This document shows, piece after piece, positions 1 through 9,716 of a stretch of 64,000 bases of DNA. Positions within the stretch are counted from its first letter, which is position 1. Each line of letters starts with the position of its first letter. The translations under genes were made by a program, and so were the position numbers. The notes beneath the pieces were generated by a model. It was not told the origin of the DNA. It made no database searches and saw only the letters and a list, made by a program, of their open reading frames with translations. The stretch is from Ilyomonas sp965214235 (lineage in GTDB: Bacteria > Bacteroidota > Bacteroidia > Chitinophagales > Chitinophagaceae). Where the stretch lies: contig CBDCBH010000002.1 of the NCBI GenBank assembly GCA_965214235.1, forward strand, positions 1,319,187 through 1,383,186. Reading direction: 5' to 3'.

Positions 1-30
1 CATTACTCAAAATAAATAAATACAAAAACT

Positions 31-948
31 ATGAACATTTCGCGAAGAAAATTTTTAAAAACCGGAACCCTTGCCGTTGCAGGAACTGTTGCTTTGCCAT
101 ACCTGCTTCGTGCCGCAACCAACAAGCAGGAAATGGTGGGCATTCAACTGTATTCGGTAAGAGATGATATGAAAGCCGACCCGCTGGGAACACTAAAGAA
201 AGTGGCATCAGCCGGTTATAAAAATGTAGAGCACGCCAATTATGTTGACCGTAAGTTTTATGGTTATTCGCCTGCTGAATTTAAAAAGGCGTTGAGTGAT
301 ACAGGATTGAAAATGCCAAGCGGCCATACCGTAATGACGCCGGCAGATTGGGATGAAAGCAAAAAAGATTTTACCGACAAATGGAAAATGACCGTTGCAG
401 ATGCAGCAACTGTTGGTCAGAGTTATTTGATTAGTCCGTGGTTAGACAATAGCTTGCGTAAAGACATGACTGCGTTTAAAAGTTATATGGATGTGTTTAA
501 TAAATGCGGCGAATTGTGCAAGCAACATGGTATAAAATTCGGCTACCACAACCACGATTTTGAATTTAATACAAAGATTGATAGTGAGCTTTTGTATGAT
601 TTAATTTTGAAAAACACTAATCCATCACTGGTGGCGCAGCAAATTGATATTGGCAACATGTACGGAGCCGGCGGCAGAGCATTGGACATCATAAAAAAAT
701 ATCCCGGACGTTTTGAATTGATGCATGTGAAAGATGAAATTAAAAGCGCAAAAGGCGAAATGGGCGATGGTTATGAAAGCACCATTCTTGGTAAAGGTTT
801 GCTTCCGGTAAAAGAAATAGTAGAGGCTGGCAGGAAAACAGGCGGCACAACACAGTTTATTGTTGAGCAGGAATCTTACCAGGGCAAAGCGCCGGTTGAT
901 TGTATTAAAGACGATTTACAAGTATTGAATACCTGGGGGTTCAGATAA
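31..948 (+). CDS. Tat-exported sugar phosphate isomerase/epimerase-like TIM-barrel protein
   Basis: The 305-residue protein starts with a twin-arginine signal (SRRKFLK at residues 4-10, hydrophobic stretch to about 28), so it is probably exported folded. The rest matches the xylose-isomerase-like TIM-barrel (AP endonuclease 2) family common in Bacteroidota. Visible markers are GIQLYSVRDD near 38-47, YHNHDFEF at 172-179, QIDIGNM at 204-210, MHVKDE at 231-236 and a late EQE near 279-281, which supply the usual His/Glu/Asp metal ligands. Substrate cannot be read from sequence; relatives act on sugars, inosose or keto-sugars. It stands alone, followed by a strong terminator. Fold confident, reaction unknown. 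Confidence 0.8.
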   Translation: MNISRRKFLKTGTLAVAGTVALPYLLRAATNKQEMVGIQLYSVRDDMKADPLGTLKKVASAGYKNVEHANYVDRKFYGYSPAEFKKALSDTGLKMPSGHTVMTPADWDESKKDFTDKWKMTVADAATVGQSYLISPWLDNSLRKDMTAFKSYMDVFNKCGELCKQHGIKFGYHNHDFEFNTKIDSELLYDLILKNTNPSLVAQQIDIGNMYGAGGRALDIIKKYPGRFELMHVKDEIKSAKGEMGDGYESTILGKGLLPVKEIVEAGRKTGGTTQFIVEQESYQGKAPVDCIKDDLQVLNTWGFR

Positions 949-989
949 AAAGAATAAAAAACACAAACAATAACGCACCTGTTTTTTGA

Positions 990-1038
990 AGTAAAAACAA
1001 AGCCTTGTAAGTATTCACCTCCAAGGCTTTGTTTTTTT
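990..1038 (+). terminator. Rho-independent terminator preceded by AGTAAAAACAAA motif
   Basis: A perfect 10-bp stem CAAAGCCTTG (998-1007) / CAAGGCTTTG (1022-1031) has a 14-nt loop and is followed by seven T (1032-1038). The 12-base motif AGTAAAAACAAA (990-1001) forms its 5' flank and runs into the stem. It ends transcription of the isomerase-like gene. Confidence 0.85.
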
Positions 1039-1134
1039 GTTTCAACAACACTTTTTTAAAATAGAGAATCGTAAGTTTCAAAATTGTAAAGGCGTTTTTC
1101 TTTATAAAACAAAAATAAAATTCAACTTTACAAC

Positions 1135-1530
1135 ATGACAAAAGAATACAGTCAACCCTTTTTTGCTCCACAGCTTTTTATAAACAATGGAGTGAAAGAC
1201 ATTTCGTTTTATGCTAACGCATTGGGTGCAACGGAGCAGCTTTGTTTTTACAACGATGATGGTAGCATTCATGTTGCCCAGCTTTCTATTGATGGTGCTA
1301 TTTTTCATGTACACGAAGTAATGAGACCCCCTTTTTTTTCTCCTGAAAAACACAACGGAACCACAACGCTTATCGGGTTGTTTGTTTCAGATGTAGATGC
1401 CGTGATGAATAAGGCGATTGAAGCAGGTGCTGTTGAAACTAACCCTCCAAAAGATTATGAATACGGTTACCGGCAGGGAGAGTTTATAGATCCGTTTGGG
1501 CATCATTGGGTGATACAAAAAAGAATTTAA
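1135..1530 (+). CDS. VOC-superfamily (PhnB/glyoxalase-like) protein
   Basis: A 131-residue single-domain vicinal-oxygen-chelate protein. The two beta-alpha-beta-beta-beta modules are seen as PQLFINNGVKDISFYANALG (residues 11-30) and LIGLFVSDVDAVMNKAIEAG (about 82-101). The C-terminus FIDPFGHHWVIQKRI is the usual PhnB/glyoxalase ending (DPFGHxW). Family members include isomerases, resistance proteins and dioxygenases. The metal ligands here are partial, so no reaction is assigned. No signal peptide, so cytoplasmic. It converges on the amidase gene. Confidence 0.8.
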   Translation: MTKEYSQPFFAPQLFINNGVKDISFYANALGATEQLCFYNDDGSIHVAQLSIDGAIFHVHEVMRPPFFSPEKHNGTTTLIGLFVSDVDAVMNKAIEAGAVETNPPKDYEYGYRQGEFIDPFGHHWVIQKRI

Positions 1531-1598
1531 TTTTCATATCAACTTTACATCTTTACTAATCCTGTAAAAGATTTTCACGAGGCATAGCGCCGTAAACT

Positions 1599-1629
1599 CT
1601 TCATTCTATAAAAATGAAGTAAAAACAAA
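1599..1629 (+). repeat. Small hairpin plus AGTAAAAACAAA motif between convergent genes
   Basis: CTTCATT (1599-1605) pairs with AATGAAG (1613-1619) over a 7-nt loop, and the 12-base motif occupies 1618-1629. It sits between the stop codons of the VOC and amidase genes, so it may act as a weak bidirectional terminator. Confidence 0.5.
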
Positions 1630-1655
1630 CCCAAGCATTCAGCAAGTATTCATCT

Positions 1656-3269
1656 TTACATCAACAAATCTTTCACAAACTCCGGTGCTTTGCGGTGAAA
1701 GGAAGCCTGCTCGTAAGCATAAGCAAGAGAAAGCAATTGCGGCTCGGTATAAGCCGTTGAAAAGAAAGAAATACCAACCGGCAAATGATGAACAAAACCC
1801 ATAGGAACCGTAATGTGCGGAAAGCCCGCAATAGCCGCTGGTGTTGAAAAAGAAAAGCCTGTATCGTAATCGCCGTTAATTAAATCGATGCAACAGGCAA
1901 GCCCGTTGGTAACACCGCACAAAGCGTCTAATTTATTACTGCTGATTATATCTGCAATAACTTTTCGGGACGATAATGTGGTTGCTAATGCATCAACATA
2001 TTCTTTCGATTGCAAATCGCCTTTTTGTTGTGCCGCAATCAATGTTTCCTGTTTAAAATAAGGCATGGCAGTGCTTGCGTTCTGGTTATTAAAATCTATC
2101 ACATCCCCTAACTGTTTCATCTTGCTGTTGGCGGTTGCAAGATATTTGTTCACGCCATCTTTAAACTCATACAACAACACCAAAAATTCTGCATCGCCTA
2201 CTTTAGGTATGTTGCGAATAGCTTTTAAAATATCCAGTTCCACAATCACAGCGCCTTTATCTTTCATCGTTCCAATAGCATCTTTATACAATGCCACCAC
2301 ATCTTCGTGCCCGGTTAAATGACTTTTTTCTACACCAATGCGTTTGCCTTTCAAGCCATCGTTTTGCAAAAATTGCGTGTAATCGGTTACTGTTTTTCCG
2401 GTGTTTTGCTGGGTTACCGCATCGTTAGTGTCAACACCGGCAAGTGCGCCTAATAAAATGGCTGCATCTTTTACAGTACGCGCCATAGGTCCTGCAGTGT
2501 CCTGCGTTGCAGAAATAGGAATAATGCCGCTCCGGCTCCACAAACCTACCGTTGGTTTAATACCTACCAAACCGTTTACAGATGAAGGCGAAACAATAGA
2601 ACCATCGGTTTCGGTGCCAATGCCAATAGCGCACAAATTAGCCGACACTGCGGAGCCCGTGCCTGCGCTGGAACCGGAAGGATTTCTATCTAAGAGATAA
2701 GGGCATTTGGTTTGCCCGCCCCGGCTGCTCCATCCGCTTGTTGAGCGGCTGGAACGAAAGTTAGCCCATTCACTTAAATTGGTTTTGCCAAGCAGCACGG
2801 CACCTGCTTCGCGCAGCTTTGTAACAATGAAGGCATCCTGCTTTACCACGTTGCCAATTAATGCCGATGCGCCTGCCGTTGTCATCATCTTATCGCCGGT
2901 ACTGATGTTGTCTTTTATCAGCACCGGAATGCCGTGTAAACGGCTGCGTACTTTGCCTTTTTTTCTTTCTTCATCCATTGCTTTTGCAATGCTGATGGCG
3001 TCGGGGTTAATTTCAATTACAGCATTTAAGTACACGCCGTTTTTATCAATATCCTGTATGTGTTGCAGGTAGAGCGACGTAATGCGTTCAGAAGATATTT
3101 TATCGGTTTGCATTCCACGCTGCAAGCCATCAATAGTTACTTCGTTTAGCGTAAAATCATCTTTTCCATTATCCTTTTTACTGTTATTGTTGGCAAACGA
3201 AGCTACCGATGAAGCTGATAAAGCTGCGCCTGTAAGTGCGCTGTTGCGCAAGAAATGTCTTCTGTTCAT
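1656..3269 (-). CDS. Exported amidase (amidase-signature family)
   Basis: 537 residues, close to the size of peptide amidase-like enzymes. An N-terminal Tat-type signal (NRRHFLRN at 2-9, then an Ala/Ser-rich hydrophobic stretch) directs export. The Ser-cisSer-Lys triad of the amidase signature family is visible: Lys119 in GIPVLIKDN, the cis-Ser in PSGSSAGTGSA (about 200-201), and nucleophile Ser224 in TETDGSIVSPSS. It should hydrolyse C-terminal or free carboxamides; no GatB/GatC partners are nearby, so it is not the tRNA amidotransferase. The gene is monocistronic and divergent from the lipoprotein gene at 3399. Confidence 0.88.
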   Translation of the reverse strand: MNRRHFLRNSALTGAALSASSVASFANNNSKKDNGKDDFTLNEVTIDGLQRGMQTDKISSERITSLYLQHIQDIDKNGVYLNAVIEINPDAISIAKAMDEERKKGKVRSRLHGIPVLIKDNISTGDKMMTTAGASALIGNVVKQDAFIVTKLREAGAVLLGKTNLSEWANFRSSRSTSGWSSRGGQTKCPYLLDRNPSGSSAGTGSAVSANLCAIGIGTETDGSIVSPSSVNGLVGIKPTVGLWSRSGIIPISATQDTAGPMARTVKDAAILLGALAGVDTNDAVTQQNTGKTVTDYTQFLQNDGLKGKRIGVEKSHLTGHEDVVALYKDAIGTMKDKGAVIVELDILKAIRNIPKVGDAEFLVLLYEFKDGVNKYLATANSKMKQLGDVIDFNNQNASTAMPYFKQETLIAAQQKGDLQSKEYVDALATTLSSRKVIADIISSNKLDALCGVTNGLACCIDLINGDYDTGFSFSTPAAIAGFPHITVPMGFVHHLPVGISFFSTAYTEPQLLSLAYAYEQASFHRKAPEFVKDLLM

Positions 3270-3362
3270 GCAATGATTTTTGATTGCGCATATTAGTGGA
3301 AAAAAGGAGAGAAAAAGAATAAAAGCAGAAAATGTATAGAAACAATTTATGCATCGAACATT

Positions 3363-3370
3363 TACATTTG
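3363..3370 (+). promoter_or_regulatory. Bacteroidota -7 promoter box TACATTTG
   Basis: An exact match to the Bacteroidota TAnnTTTG -7 consensus, 28 bases before the lipoprotein start at 3399. No clear TTTG -33 element is seen, so it is a candidate only. Confidence 0.45.
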
Positions 3371-3398
3371 TAATGCATCAACTAATTCTTCAAGTTAA

Positions 3399-4313
3399 AT
3401 GAAACCTTTTATTCTATTACTCGTTTTAGCTGTATTATCAGTTTGGGCTTGCAAACAAAACGTGTCAAATAAACAAATAAAAACAAAGACAACTGTTGAT
3501 ACGTCAAATTCATTTATTTCGGATTCATTAGAATATGAAAAAAGACTTTCTAAGAGAGATTCTGTATATAAGATTTTTAGTAACAAACAGGTTGACACAT
3601 CTGACTATAAATACTTGCCTTTTTGGAACGATTCAATGAATAGATACGGAGATGTGTATATTGATACATTTAGTGTTAATGGCAGTAATTTTCGGTTAAT
3701 CAGCCCTTTTGATTGCAATTGCACAGGAGGAAATACTATTTTTTTAGAGCAAAAGAAAAATGGTCATTGGGAAATGACCAAGCTTGAGCTCGATGATAAC
3801 ATACATGGAGGAAATTTAGGTCGTGATTTAGACATCAATGGCGACGGTTTTCCTGATATTTATAACACAACGAGATTCACAGCCGATATTTACTTTTTCG
3901 ATCCGAGCAAAAATACTTTTATTGACTCGGCAGCTTCAGATTACAGTTTGGACTTTTATGAAATTGATAGTTTAAAACGTTTGTTTTGTGACTTTCAACA
4001 ACTTAAAACCATGTGTGGACAAATCAATTCTACACTTTATACTTTCAAAGGGTTTCAAAAATATGTTTTATATAATTTAGAACTCTACAATTGCGACGAA
4101 ACAAAGGATGAAAGAGACTTAATAACTAAGTTGATTTTAAGTAAATGTATTAATGGCAATGAAGATTCTGTGGTCATCATTCATACAACTAAATTGGCAC
4201 ATCCAATTGAGGTTGATGGGTATGATGAACATGGAAAGTATCCAAACGGAACTGATCAGTACTTTGATTATAAAGCGTATTGGAAAAGTAAATACAAAAA
4301 GTCTGATAGGTAA
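3399..4313 (+). CDS. Hypothetical lipoprotein
   Basis: 304 residues beginning with a lipoprotein signal: hydrophobic FILLLVLAVLSVWAC with the lipobox Cys at residue 18, followed by a Lys/Thr/Ser-rich linker. The mature part has no family I can name. A DINGDGFPDIYNTTRF segment (about 147-162) looks like one FG-GAP/Ca-binding repeat, and several Cys (CNCTG, MCGQ, NCDE) could form disulfides. It is somewhat more AT-rich than its neighbours. Function unknown; probably anchored in the outer membrane or facing the periplasm. Confidence 0.65.
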   Translation: MKPFILLLVLAVLSVWACKQNVSNKQIKTKTTVDTSNSFISDSLEYEKRLSKRDSVYKIFSNKQVDTSDYKYLPFWNDSMNRYGDVYIDTFSVNGSNFRLISPFDCNCTGGNTIFLEQKKNGHWEMTKLELDDNIHGGNLGRDLDINGDGFPDIYNTTRFTADIYFFDPSKNTFIDSAASDYSLDFYEIDSLKRLFCDFQQLKTMCGQINSTLYTFKGFQKYVLYNLELYNCDETKDERDLITKLILSKCINGNEDSVVIIHTTKLAHPIEVDGYDEHGKYPNGTDQYFDYKAYWKSKYKKSDR

Positions 4314-4349
4314 TATTAATCTTCCATAAAGCAGAAACAAAGCGAACGC

Positions 4350-5123
4350 TTATGCTATTTGTTTTGTTTCTTTAACCATTTGGTGTATAAATTCTCTTCC
4401 CTTTTCCGTCCAGTAAGTATGGATGTTTGAATGGTATTTGCCTCCCGAATCAATGTATAACGCCGTTTTAGTTCCTGTATAACCTTTGCCCTGGTAGTTT
4501 GAATATAACACCCAATGGGTATCGTTTTTATAAATAATTTTCCTTTCGTGCAACAGTTTGTTCAAGGCAACGGCGCTCAAGCCCAATTCTTTAGCAATTA
4601 CAGTGGCTGGTATTAACGTTCTGCTTTGCAACACGGCATCGTGGTAAGCCGCTTTGCGGGCTTGTACACTCATCGCATTTTCTATTTGTTCTACTTTGCT
4701 CCGCAAATAGGAGGCAACAACAGAAAGTTGCTGCTCAGTTTGTCCTGTTTCAGTTTTACCGGTAATCAACAGCTCTTTGGTTCGTTCATTGTTCCAAATA
4801 GCGAATGCTGAACTTAACCAACGGGCAAACTCTAACGCCGCATCTTCATGTATCCAAATGCCTTTTTCAAAGCCATCATTACTATTTGTTTTTACTCTTC
4901 TTTTCAACTCGTTTACCGGCGTGCTTTTTACTTCAGCCAGTGCTGTAAAAAATTGTTTGGTAGAAGATAAACGCAGCCAGTCAGCAGGCTTTTTGCCAAA
5001 TGGTTTTGCCATACTGGTTGCATTTATCATAGCTGCTTTGTTTTCATTGCAATTTGTATTTTCATTGCTAAAAGTTACCAAACCCGGCTTTTTATTATCA
5101 TCTGTTTGTATTGTGTTCATCAT
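4350..5123 (-). CDS. KilA-N/KilAC antirepressor-like DNA-binding protein
   Basis: 257 residues with two recognisable phage domains. Residues about 30-125 form a KilA-N domain (INATSMAKPFGKKPADWLR, then GIWIHEDAALEFARWLS). Residues about 175-255 resemble the phage antirepressor KilAC/ANT domain (ATVIAKELGLSAVALNKLL, then YWTEKGREFIHQMV). Such proteins bind DNA and in phages relieve repression. No integrase, structural phage gene or att repeat lies nearby, so this is a solitary, probably domesticated or remnant gene. Start is one of two adjacent ATGs (5123 or 5120). Confidence 0.8.
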   Translation of the reverse strand: MMNTIQTDDNKKPGLVTFSNENTNCNENKAAMINATSMAKPFGKKPADWLRLSSTKQFFTALAEVKSTPVNELKRRVKTNSNDGFEKGIWIHEDAALEFARWLSSAFAIWNNERTKELLITGKTETGQTEQQLSVVASYLRSKVEQIENAMSVQARKAAYHDAVLQSRTLIPATVIAKELGLSAVALNKLLHERKIIYKNDTHWVLYSNYQGKGYTGTKTALYIDSGGKYHSNIHTYWTEKGREFIHQMVKETKQIA

Positions 5124-5335
5124 ACTTAATCGTTTGTTTTTGCATCACTTTTAAAGTTACAAAAAAGCGTTTGTTTTAACTAAGAAAAGATGTTAAATGA
5201 ATGTGAGATACAAACTGATTCTGCAATGCAGAAATGATGATAAAAAGTTGATTCTATCGCCCATAAAACAAAACTTCTACAAAAACAAGAATGCCTATAT
5301 TTAGGATGTTGTAAAACACCTTTTTAATCGTTTAT

Positions 5336-6145
5336 ATGAACTGTAAAACTATTACCGCCACGCTACTTGGTTTGTTTTTACTTTGTATTTGTGCCGATGC
5401 GCAAACCGATTCTGCTGACTTCTTTACATCGTTCGATAATACCAGAATTTATTATGAAGTAAAAGGTGCCGGCTATCCTGTTATTTTAATTCATGGCTTT
5501 ACTAACACAAGTCAAAATTGGAAACGCACACAAGTGTACAAAGCGTTGCTGGATGCAGGTTACAAGGTAATTGTGGCAGATATGCGCGGCAATGGAAAAT
5601 CGGGCAAACCACATACTTCCGAAGCCTATGCAAATGATGCGGAAGCGAAAGATATTATGGGCTTGGCAACAATGCTGAAAATAAAATCGTATGATGTGGT
5701 TGGCTACTCACGCGGCTCAATAATTACCGCAAGATTATTAGTGCTTGACAAGCGGATAAGCAAAGCCGTAATGGGTGGTATGGGAACCGATTTTACTAAC
5801 CCGGAATGGCCACGAAGAAAGATGTTTTACCGCGCATTAAGCGGCGATACTGTAAAGGAATTGGAGCCACTGATTCAACGCATTCATAGCGATACAACAT
5901 TAGACCAACAGGCGCTGGCATATCAGCAAAAAGAACAACCCTCCACGCCAATAAAAATGTTGCAAAAAGTAAAACAACCAGTGCTGGTAATTTGCGGCGA
6001 TAAAGACAGTGATAACGGCAACGCAAAAGCTTTGGCAGATGTGTTTGCGCATTCGCAATTTGTGCAGGTGCCGGGCAATCATGGTGCTGCGGTCGCCACT
6101 AAAGAGTTTGGAGTTGCGGTGGTAATATTTTTGAGCAAACAATAG
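5336..6145 (+). CDS. Exported alpha/beta hydrolase
   Basis: 269 residues. A signal peptide (ITATLLGLFLLCICADA, cleavage near AQT at 22-24) predicts periplasmic location. The alpha/beta hydrolase core is complete: oxyanion segment LIHGFTNTSQNW, nucleophile elbow GYSRGS, acid in CGDKDSDNG and terminal His in VPGNHGAA. Members act on esters, lactones or similar; substrate unknown. The stretch before it (5124-5335) contains a TATATTTAGG sequence near 5295 that could be a weak -7 box. It is not in an operon with its neighbours. Confidence 0.82.
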   Translation: MNCKTITATLLGLFLLCICADAQTDSADFFTSFDNTRIYYEVKGAGYPVILIHGFTNTSQNWKRTQVYKALLDAGYKVIVADMRGNGKSGKPHTSEAYANDAEAKDIMGLATMLKIKSYDVVGYSRGSIITARLLVLDKRISKAVMGGMGTDFTNPEWPRRKMFYRALSGDTVKELEPLIQRIHSDTTLDQQALAYQQKEQPSTPIKMLQKVKQPVLVICGDKDSDNGNAKALADVFAHSQFVQVPGNHGAAVATKEFGVAVVIFLSKQ

Positions 6146-6181
6146 ATGTTTTGCATCGTTATTAATTGTTCATTTTTGTTG

Positions 6182-6193
6182 TTTGTTTTTACT
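6182..6193 (-). repeat. AGTAAAAACAAA motif (reverse orientation)
   Basis: TTTGTTTTTACT lies 37 bases after the stop of the alpha/beta hydrolase gene, with no clear stem beside it. It is one of the recurring 12-base copies described in the findings. Confidence 0.6.
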
Positions 6194-6309
6194 CTGTTTT
6201 CTTTTATCAGTTCCTCTTCTGTTGCCGTAGTTCCATCTTAACAAATTACTTCGTTCGTGTTTTGTAAATACGTTTAATTTAGTCGCTTGTTTAATGAACG
6301 AACGAGCCA

Positions 6310-9300
6310 GTGCCTAACAGATTTCTTCTTTATTTTTTGTTGTTACTAACTGCTGCAGGTTGCAAACCAAAAAAGCAACAGCCGCTGCTTTTTCAGGTGC
6401 TTGACAGCAAAGCCACAGGTTTAAATTTCACCAACACGCTCACGCCCACTGAGCAATTCAATGTGTTTCATTACATGTACTTTTATAACGGCGCTGGTAT
6501 TGGCGCGGGTGACTTTAACAACGATGGTAAAATTGATTTGTTTTTTGCCTCAAACCAGGGCGATGACAAAATGTTTTTAAACAAAGGAAACATGCAGTTT
6601 ACCGATGTAACAAAACAAGCGCAGATACCCAATGACGGCGGCTGGAGCACCGGCGTTTCGGTGGTTGACATTAACAACGATGGCTTGCTTGATATTTACA
6701 TTTGCCGCGTTGGCAAGTATGAAATTTTAAACAGCAAAAACCAGTTTCTTATCTGCACCGGTATAGATAAAAACGGCGTGCCGCATTACAAAGATGAAGC
6801 CCATGAAATGGGGCTTGATTTTTCTGGCTTCAGTACGCAGGTAGCGTTTATAGATTATGATATGGATGGCGATTTAGACATGTATTTGCTGAATCATTCC
6901 ATTCATCAAAACGGAACGTTCGGTCCGCGCAAACAAATGCTGTCAACAACAAGCGCAGTGTCGGGAGATCATCTTTATCGCAACGATGGTAATGGTAAGT
7001 TTACAGAAGTAACAAAAGCTGCCGGCATCAACAGTTCGGTAATTGGCTATGGCTTAGGAATTTGCGTTGCCGATATTAATTTAGATGGCTATCCTGATAT
7101 GTACATCTGTAATGATTTTCATGAAAATGATTACCTCTACATCAACCAGCGCAACGGCACTTTTAAGGATGAAGACACCACCTCCCTCATGCACACCAGC
7201 CAGTACTCGATGGGTGTTGATATTGCCGATGTAAACAACGATGCGTATCCAGAAATCATCAGTATGGATATGTTGCCCAACGACCCTTATATTTTAAAAC
7301 GCTCGCTTGGTGAAGATGGATACGACATGTTTAACATGAAAGTTGACTATGGCTACACACATCAGTACACACGCAACAATTTGCAATTAAACAACCGCAA
7401 CGGCATGTTTAGCGAAGTGGGTTTGTATGCAGGCGTGGCAGCAACCGATTGGAGCTGGGCGCCTTTGTGGATGGACTTTGATAATGATGGAAAAAAAGAT
7501 TTGTTTATATCGAACGGCATTCCGAAACGACTGAATGATATTGATTTTTTAAACTTTGTTTCCAACGAAGAATTGCAGGAAAAAATCCGCACGAACACGC
7601 TTAATAACAAAGACCTTTCTCTCGAAGGAAGATTCCCGCAAATTAAAATTCCCAACAGGGTTTTCAAAAATGAAGGCAGTCTTCAATTCAGCGATATGGC
7701 TGATGAAGTGGAAGGCAATGCACCTACCTTTTCAAACGGTGCCGTGTATGCCGATCTGGATGGTGATGGCGACCTTGATGTTGTAGTTAATAACATTGAT
7801 GATGCCGTGTTAGTGTACGAAAACAAAAGCAACGATATAAAGAAAAAGAAGTTCATTAACTTCAAGTTTAAGGGCACAGGCAGCAACATTAATGCACTGG
7901 GTTCAAAAATTATCGTGTTTGCGAATGACAGCATCCGAACGTATGAAAACTACCCTGTGCATGGCTTTTTATCAAGTATGCAGGAGCCATTGCATGTTGG
8001 TTTGGAAGGTGCTAAAGTAGATAGCATGTTGGTAATTTGGAACGATAACACTTATCAAACCATAAACTGGCAAAAAGATACGATGCGTACCGCTACACTT
8101 ATCTACAGTAAAGGCTTGCCCGTTTTTAATTACAGCATTCTTGCCAATCATTTTATCAACAGCACTTCACCCGTATCCAACATAACAAAAGAAACAGGAT
8201 TGGAATATAAGCACAATGAAAATCCGTTTGTTGAATTTGACCGCGAGCCTTTAATGCCTCACATGGTTTCGCGTGAAGGTCCCGCACTTGCAGTTGGTGA
8301 TATTAATGGTGATGGAACTGATGATGTTTTTATCGGTGCATCCAAGCGTGAAAAACCGGTTGTATTCATTCAAAACAAAGAAGGAAAATTTATAAAGATA
8401 GAGGAACCGGCTTTGGACAAAGACAGTATGTGGGAAGATGTAGATGCTGCATGGACGGATGTAAATAACGACGGGCATCCCGACCTTGTAATTGCCAGTG
8501 GAGGCAACGAATATTATGGTATGGATGAACATTTGCTGCCGCGCGTTTATTTGAATGATGGCAAAGGCAACTTAACCAAAAAAGAAGATGCGTTTAGCAA
8601 CCTTTACATAACAGCATCATGTGTGCTGCCTTATGATTTTAATGGTGATGGAAAGATTGATTTGTTCATCGGCGGTCGTGCTGTGCCATGGCATTATGGC
8701 GAAATTCCGCAATCGTATTTATTACTGAATGATGGCACTGGCAAGTTTACCGATGTAACCAACCAATACGCTGAAAGCCTTGCTCATGTTGGCTTTGTAA
8801 CAGGCGGCTTGTGGTATGATATTAATAAAGATGGGAATAAAGATTTATTACTTACATTGGAATGGGATGGCATTGTTGCCTTCATTAATAACAAAAACCA
8901 TTTTACCAAACAATATCTTACCGATAAGCTGGGATGGTGGAATTTTTTGCTGCCGGTTGATATAGATAACGATGGCGATGTTGATTTGATTGCTGGTAAT
9001 TTGGGCTTGAACAGTCGTTTAAAAGCAAGCGATGAACAGCCTGTGCGAATGTATTACAACGACTTTGATAATAACGGAACAAAGGAACAATTGCTCACGT
9101 ATTATTTGAACAATAAAGAGTTGGAATTTGCCAGTAAAGATGAACTGCAAAAACAAATGCCGGGGTTGAAAAAAGATTATCTCTATGCAGAAGATTTTGC
9201 AAAGGCTTCCCTTACCGATTTGTTCCTGCGCAACAAGTTAGAGGCTTCGCAAACTTTCACTGCGGATTATTTTTCCAACGCCATTTTAATCAACGATGGA

Positions 9301-9636
9301 AAAATGCACTTTACAGTGCAGGCTATGCCGTGGCAGGCGCAGCTTTCACCTTATAAAACAGCAGCCGTTATAGATGCTAATAATGATAGCCTACCCGATA
9401 TTTTGTTATTTGGAAACTATGACGAAAACAACATTGAAATGGGCAGATACGATGCCGATTTTGGAACCATCCTTGTAAACAAAGGCAATCATCAATTTGC
9501 AGCGCAAAGTTTGAATGGCTTACAAGTGAAAGGTGAAGTGAGAGGCATGAAAAAAATTATGATTAAAAACAAACCGGCTTATATTTTAGCTCGTAATAAC
9601 GATAGCGCAATGGTAATACAGTTTGGTAAGAAATAA
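6310..9636 (+). CDS. FG-GAP/VCBS repeat lipoprotein with ASPIC/UnbV domain (CRTAC1-like)
   Basis: 1,108 residues from a GTG start. An in-frame ATG is not available, and the signal FLLYFLLLLTAAGC with lipobox Cys about residue 18 supports this start. The body is built from FG-GAP/VCBS blades such as GDFNNDGKIDLFF and VDINNDGLLDIY, each with a DxDxDG-like calcium loop, arranged as two beta-propellers. Between them is an ASPIC/UnbV-like segment (about 500-590, NALGSKIIVF through PLHVGL). These surface lipoproteins are abundant in Chitinophagaceae and are thought to bind or process glycans or proteins; the ligand is unknown. Length is typical. Confidence 0.88.
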   Translation: MPNRFLLYFLLLLTAAGCKPKKQQPLLFQVLDSKATGLNFTNTLTPTEQFNVFHYMYFYNGAGIGAGDFNNDGKIDLFFASNQGDDKMFLNKGNMQFTDVTKQAQIPNDGGWSTGVSVVDINNDGLLDIYICRVGKYEILNSKNQFLICTGIDKNGVPHYKDEAHEMGLDFSGFSTQVAFIDYDMDGDLDMYLLNHSIHQNGTFGPRKQMLSTTSAVSGDHLYRNDGNGKFTEVTKAAGINSSVIGYGLGICVADINLDGYPDMYICNDFHENDYLYINQRNGTFKDEDTTSLMHTSQYSMGVDIADVNNDAYPEIISMDMLPNDPYILKRSLGEDGYDMFNMKVDYGYTHQYTRNNLQLNNRNGMFSEVGLYAGVAATDWSWAPLWMDFDNDGKKDLFISNGIPKRLNDIDFLNFVSNEELQEKIRTNTLNNKDLSLEGRFPQIKIPNRVFKNEGSLQFSDMADEVEGNAPTFSNGAVYADLDGDGDLDVVVNNIDDAVLVYENKSNDIKKKKFINFKFKGTGSNINALGSKIIVFANDSIRTYENYPVHGFLSSMQEPLHVGLEGAKVDSMLVIWNDNTYQTINWQKDTMRTATLIYSKGLPVFNYSILANHFINSTSPVSNITKETGLEYKHNENPFVEFDREPLMPHMVSREGPALAVGDINGDGTDDVFIGASKREKPVVFIQNKEGKFIKIEEPALDKDSMWEDVDAAWTDVNNDGHPDLVIASGGNEYYGMDEHLLPRVYLNDGKGNLTKKEDAFSNLYITASCVLPYDFNGDGKIDLFIGGRAVPWHYGEIPQSYLLLNDGTGKFTDVTNQYAESLAHVGFVTGGLWYDINKDGNKDLLLTLEWDGIVAFINNKNHFTKQYLTDKLGWWNFLLPVDIDNDGDVDLIAGNLGLNSRLKASDEQPVRMYYNDFDNNGTKEQLLTYYLNNKELEFASKDELQKQMPGLKKDYLYAEDFAKASLTDLFLRNKLEASQTFTADYFSNAILINDGKMHFTVQAMPWQAQLSPYKTAAVIDANNDSLPDILLFGNYDENNIEMGRYDADFGTILVNKGNHQFAAQSLNGLQVKGEVRGMKKIMIKNKPAYILARNNDSAMVIQFGKK

Positions 9637-9716
9637 TGAGCAAGATTTAATATGTTAGATTTGATAACAAAACATTTTTTGATCAATTGTAAATCTTAAA
9701 TATTACATCTTCAATA

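Noticed and set aside
941..1353. Minus-strand ORFs of 76 and 83 codons around the first terminator
   Set aside because: They cover a clear terminator and the VOC gene in antisense, are rich in Phe/Leu/Lys from AT-rich DNA, and show no family pattern.
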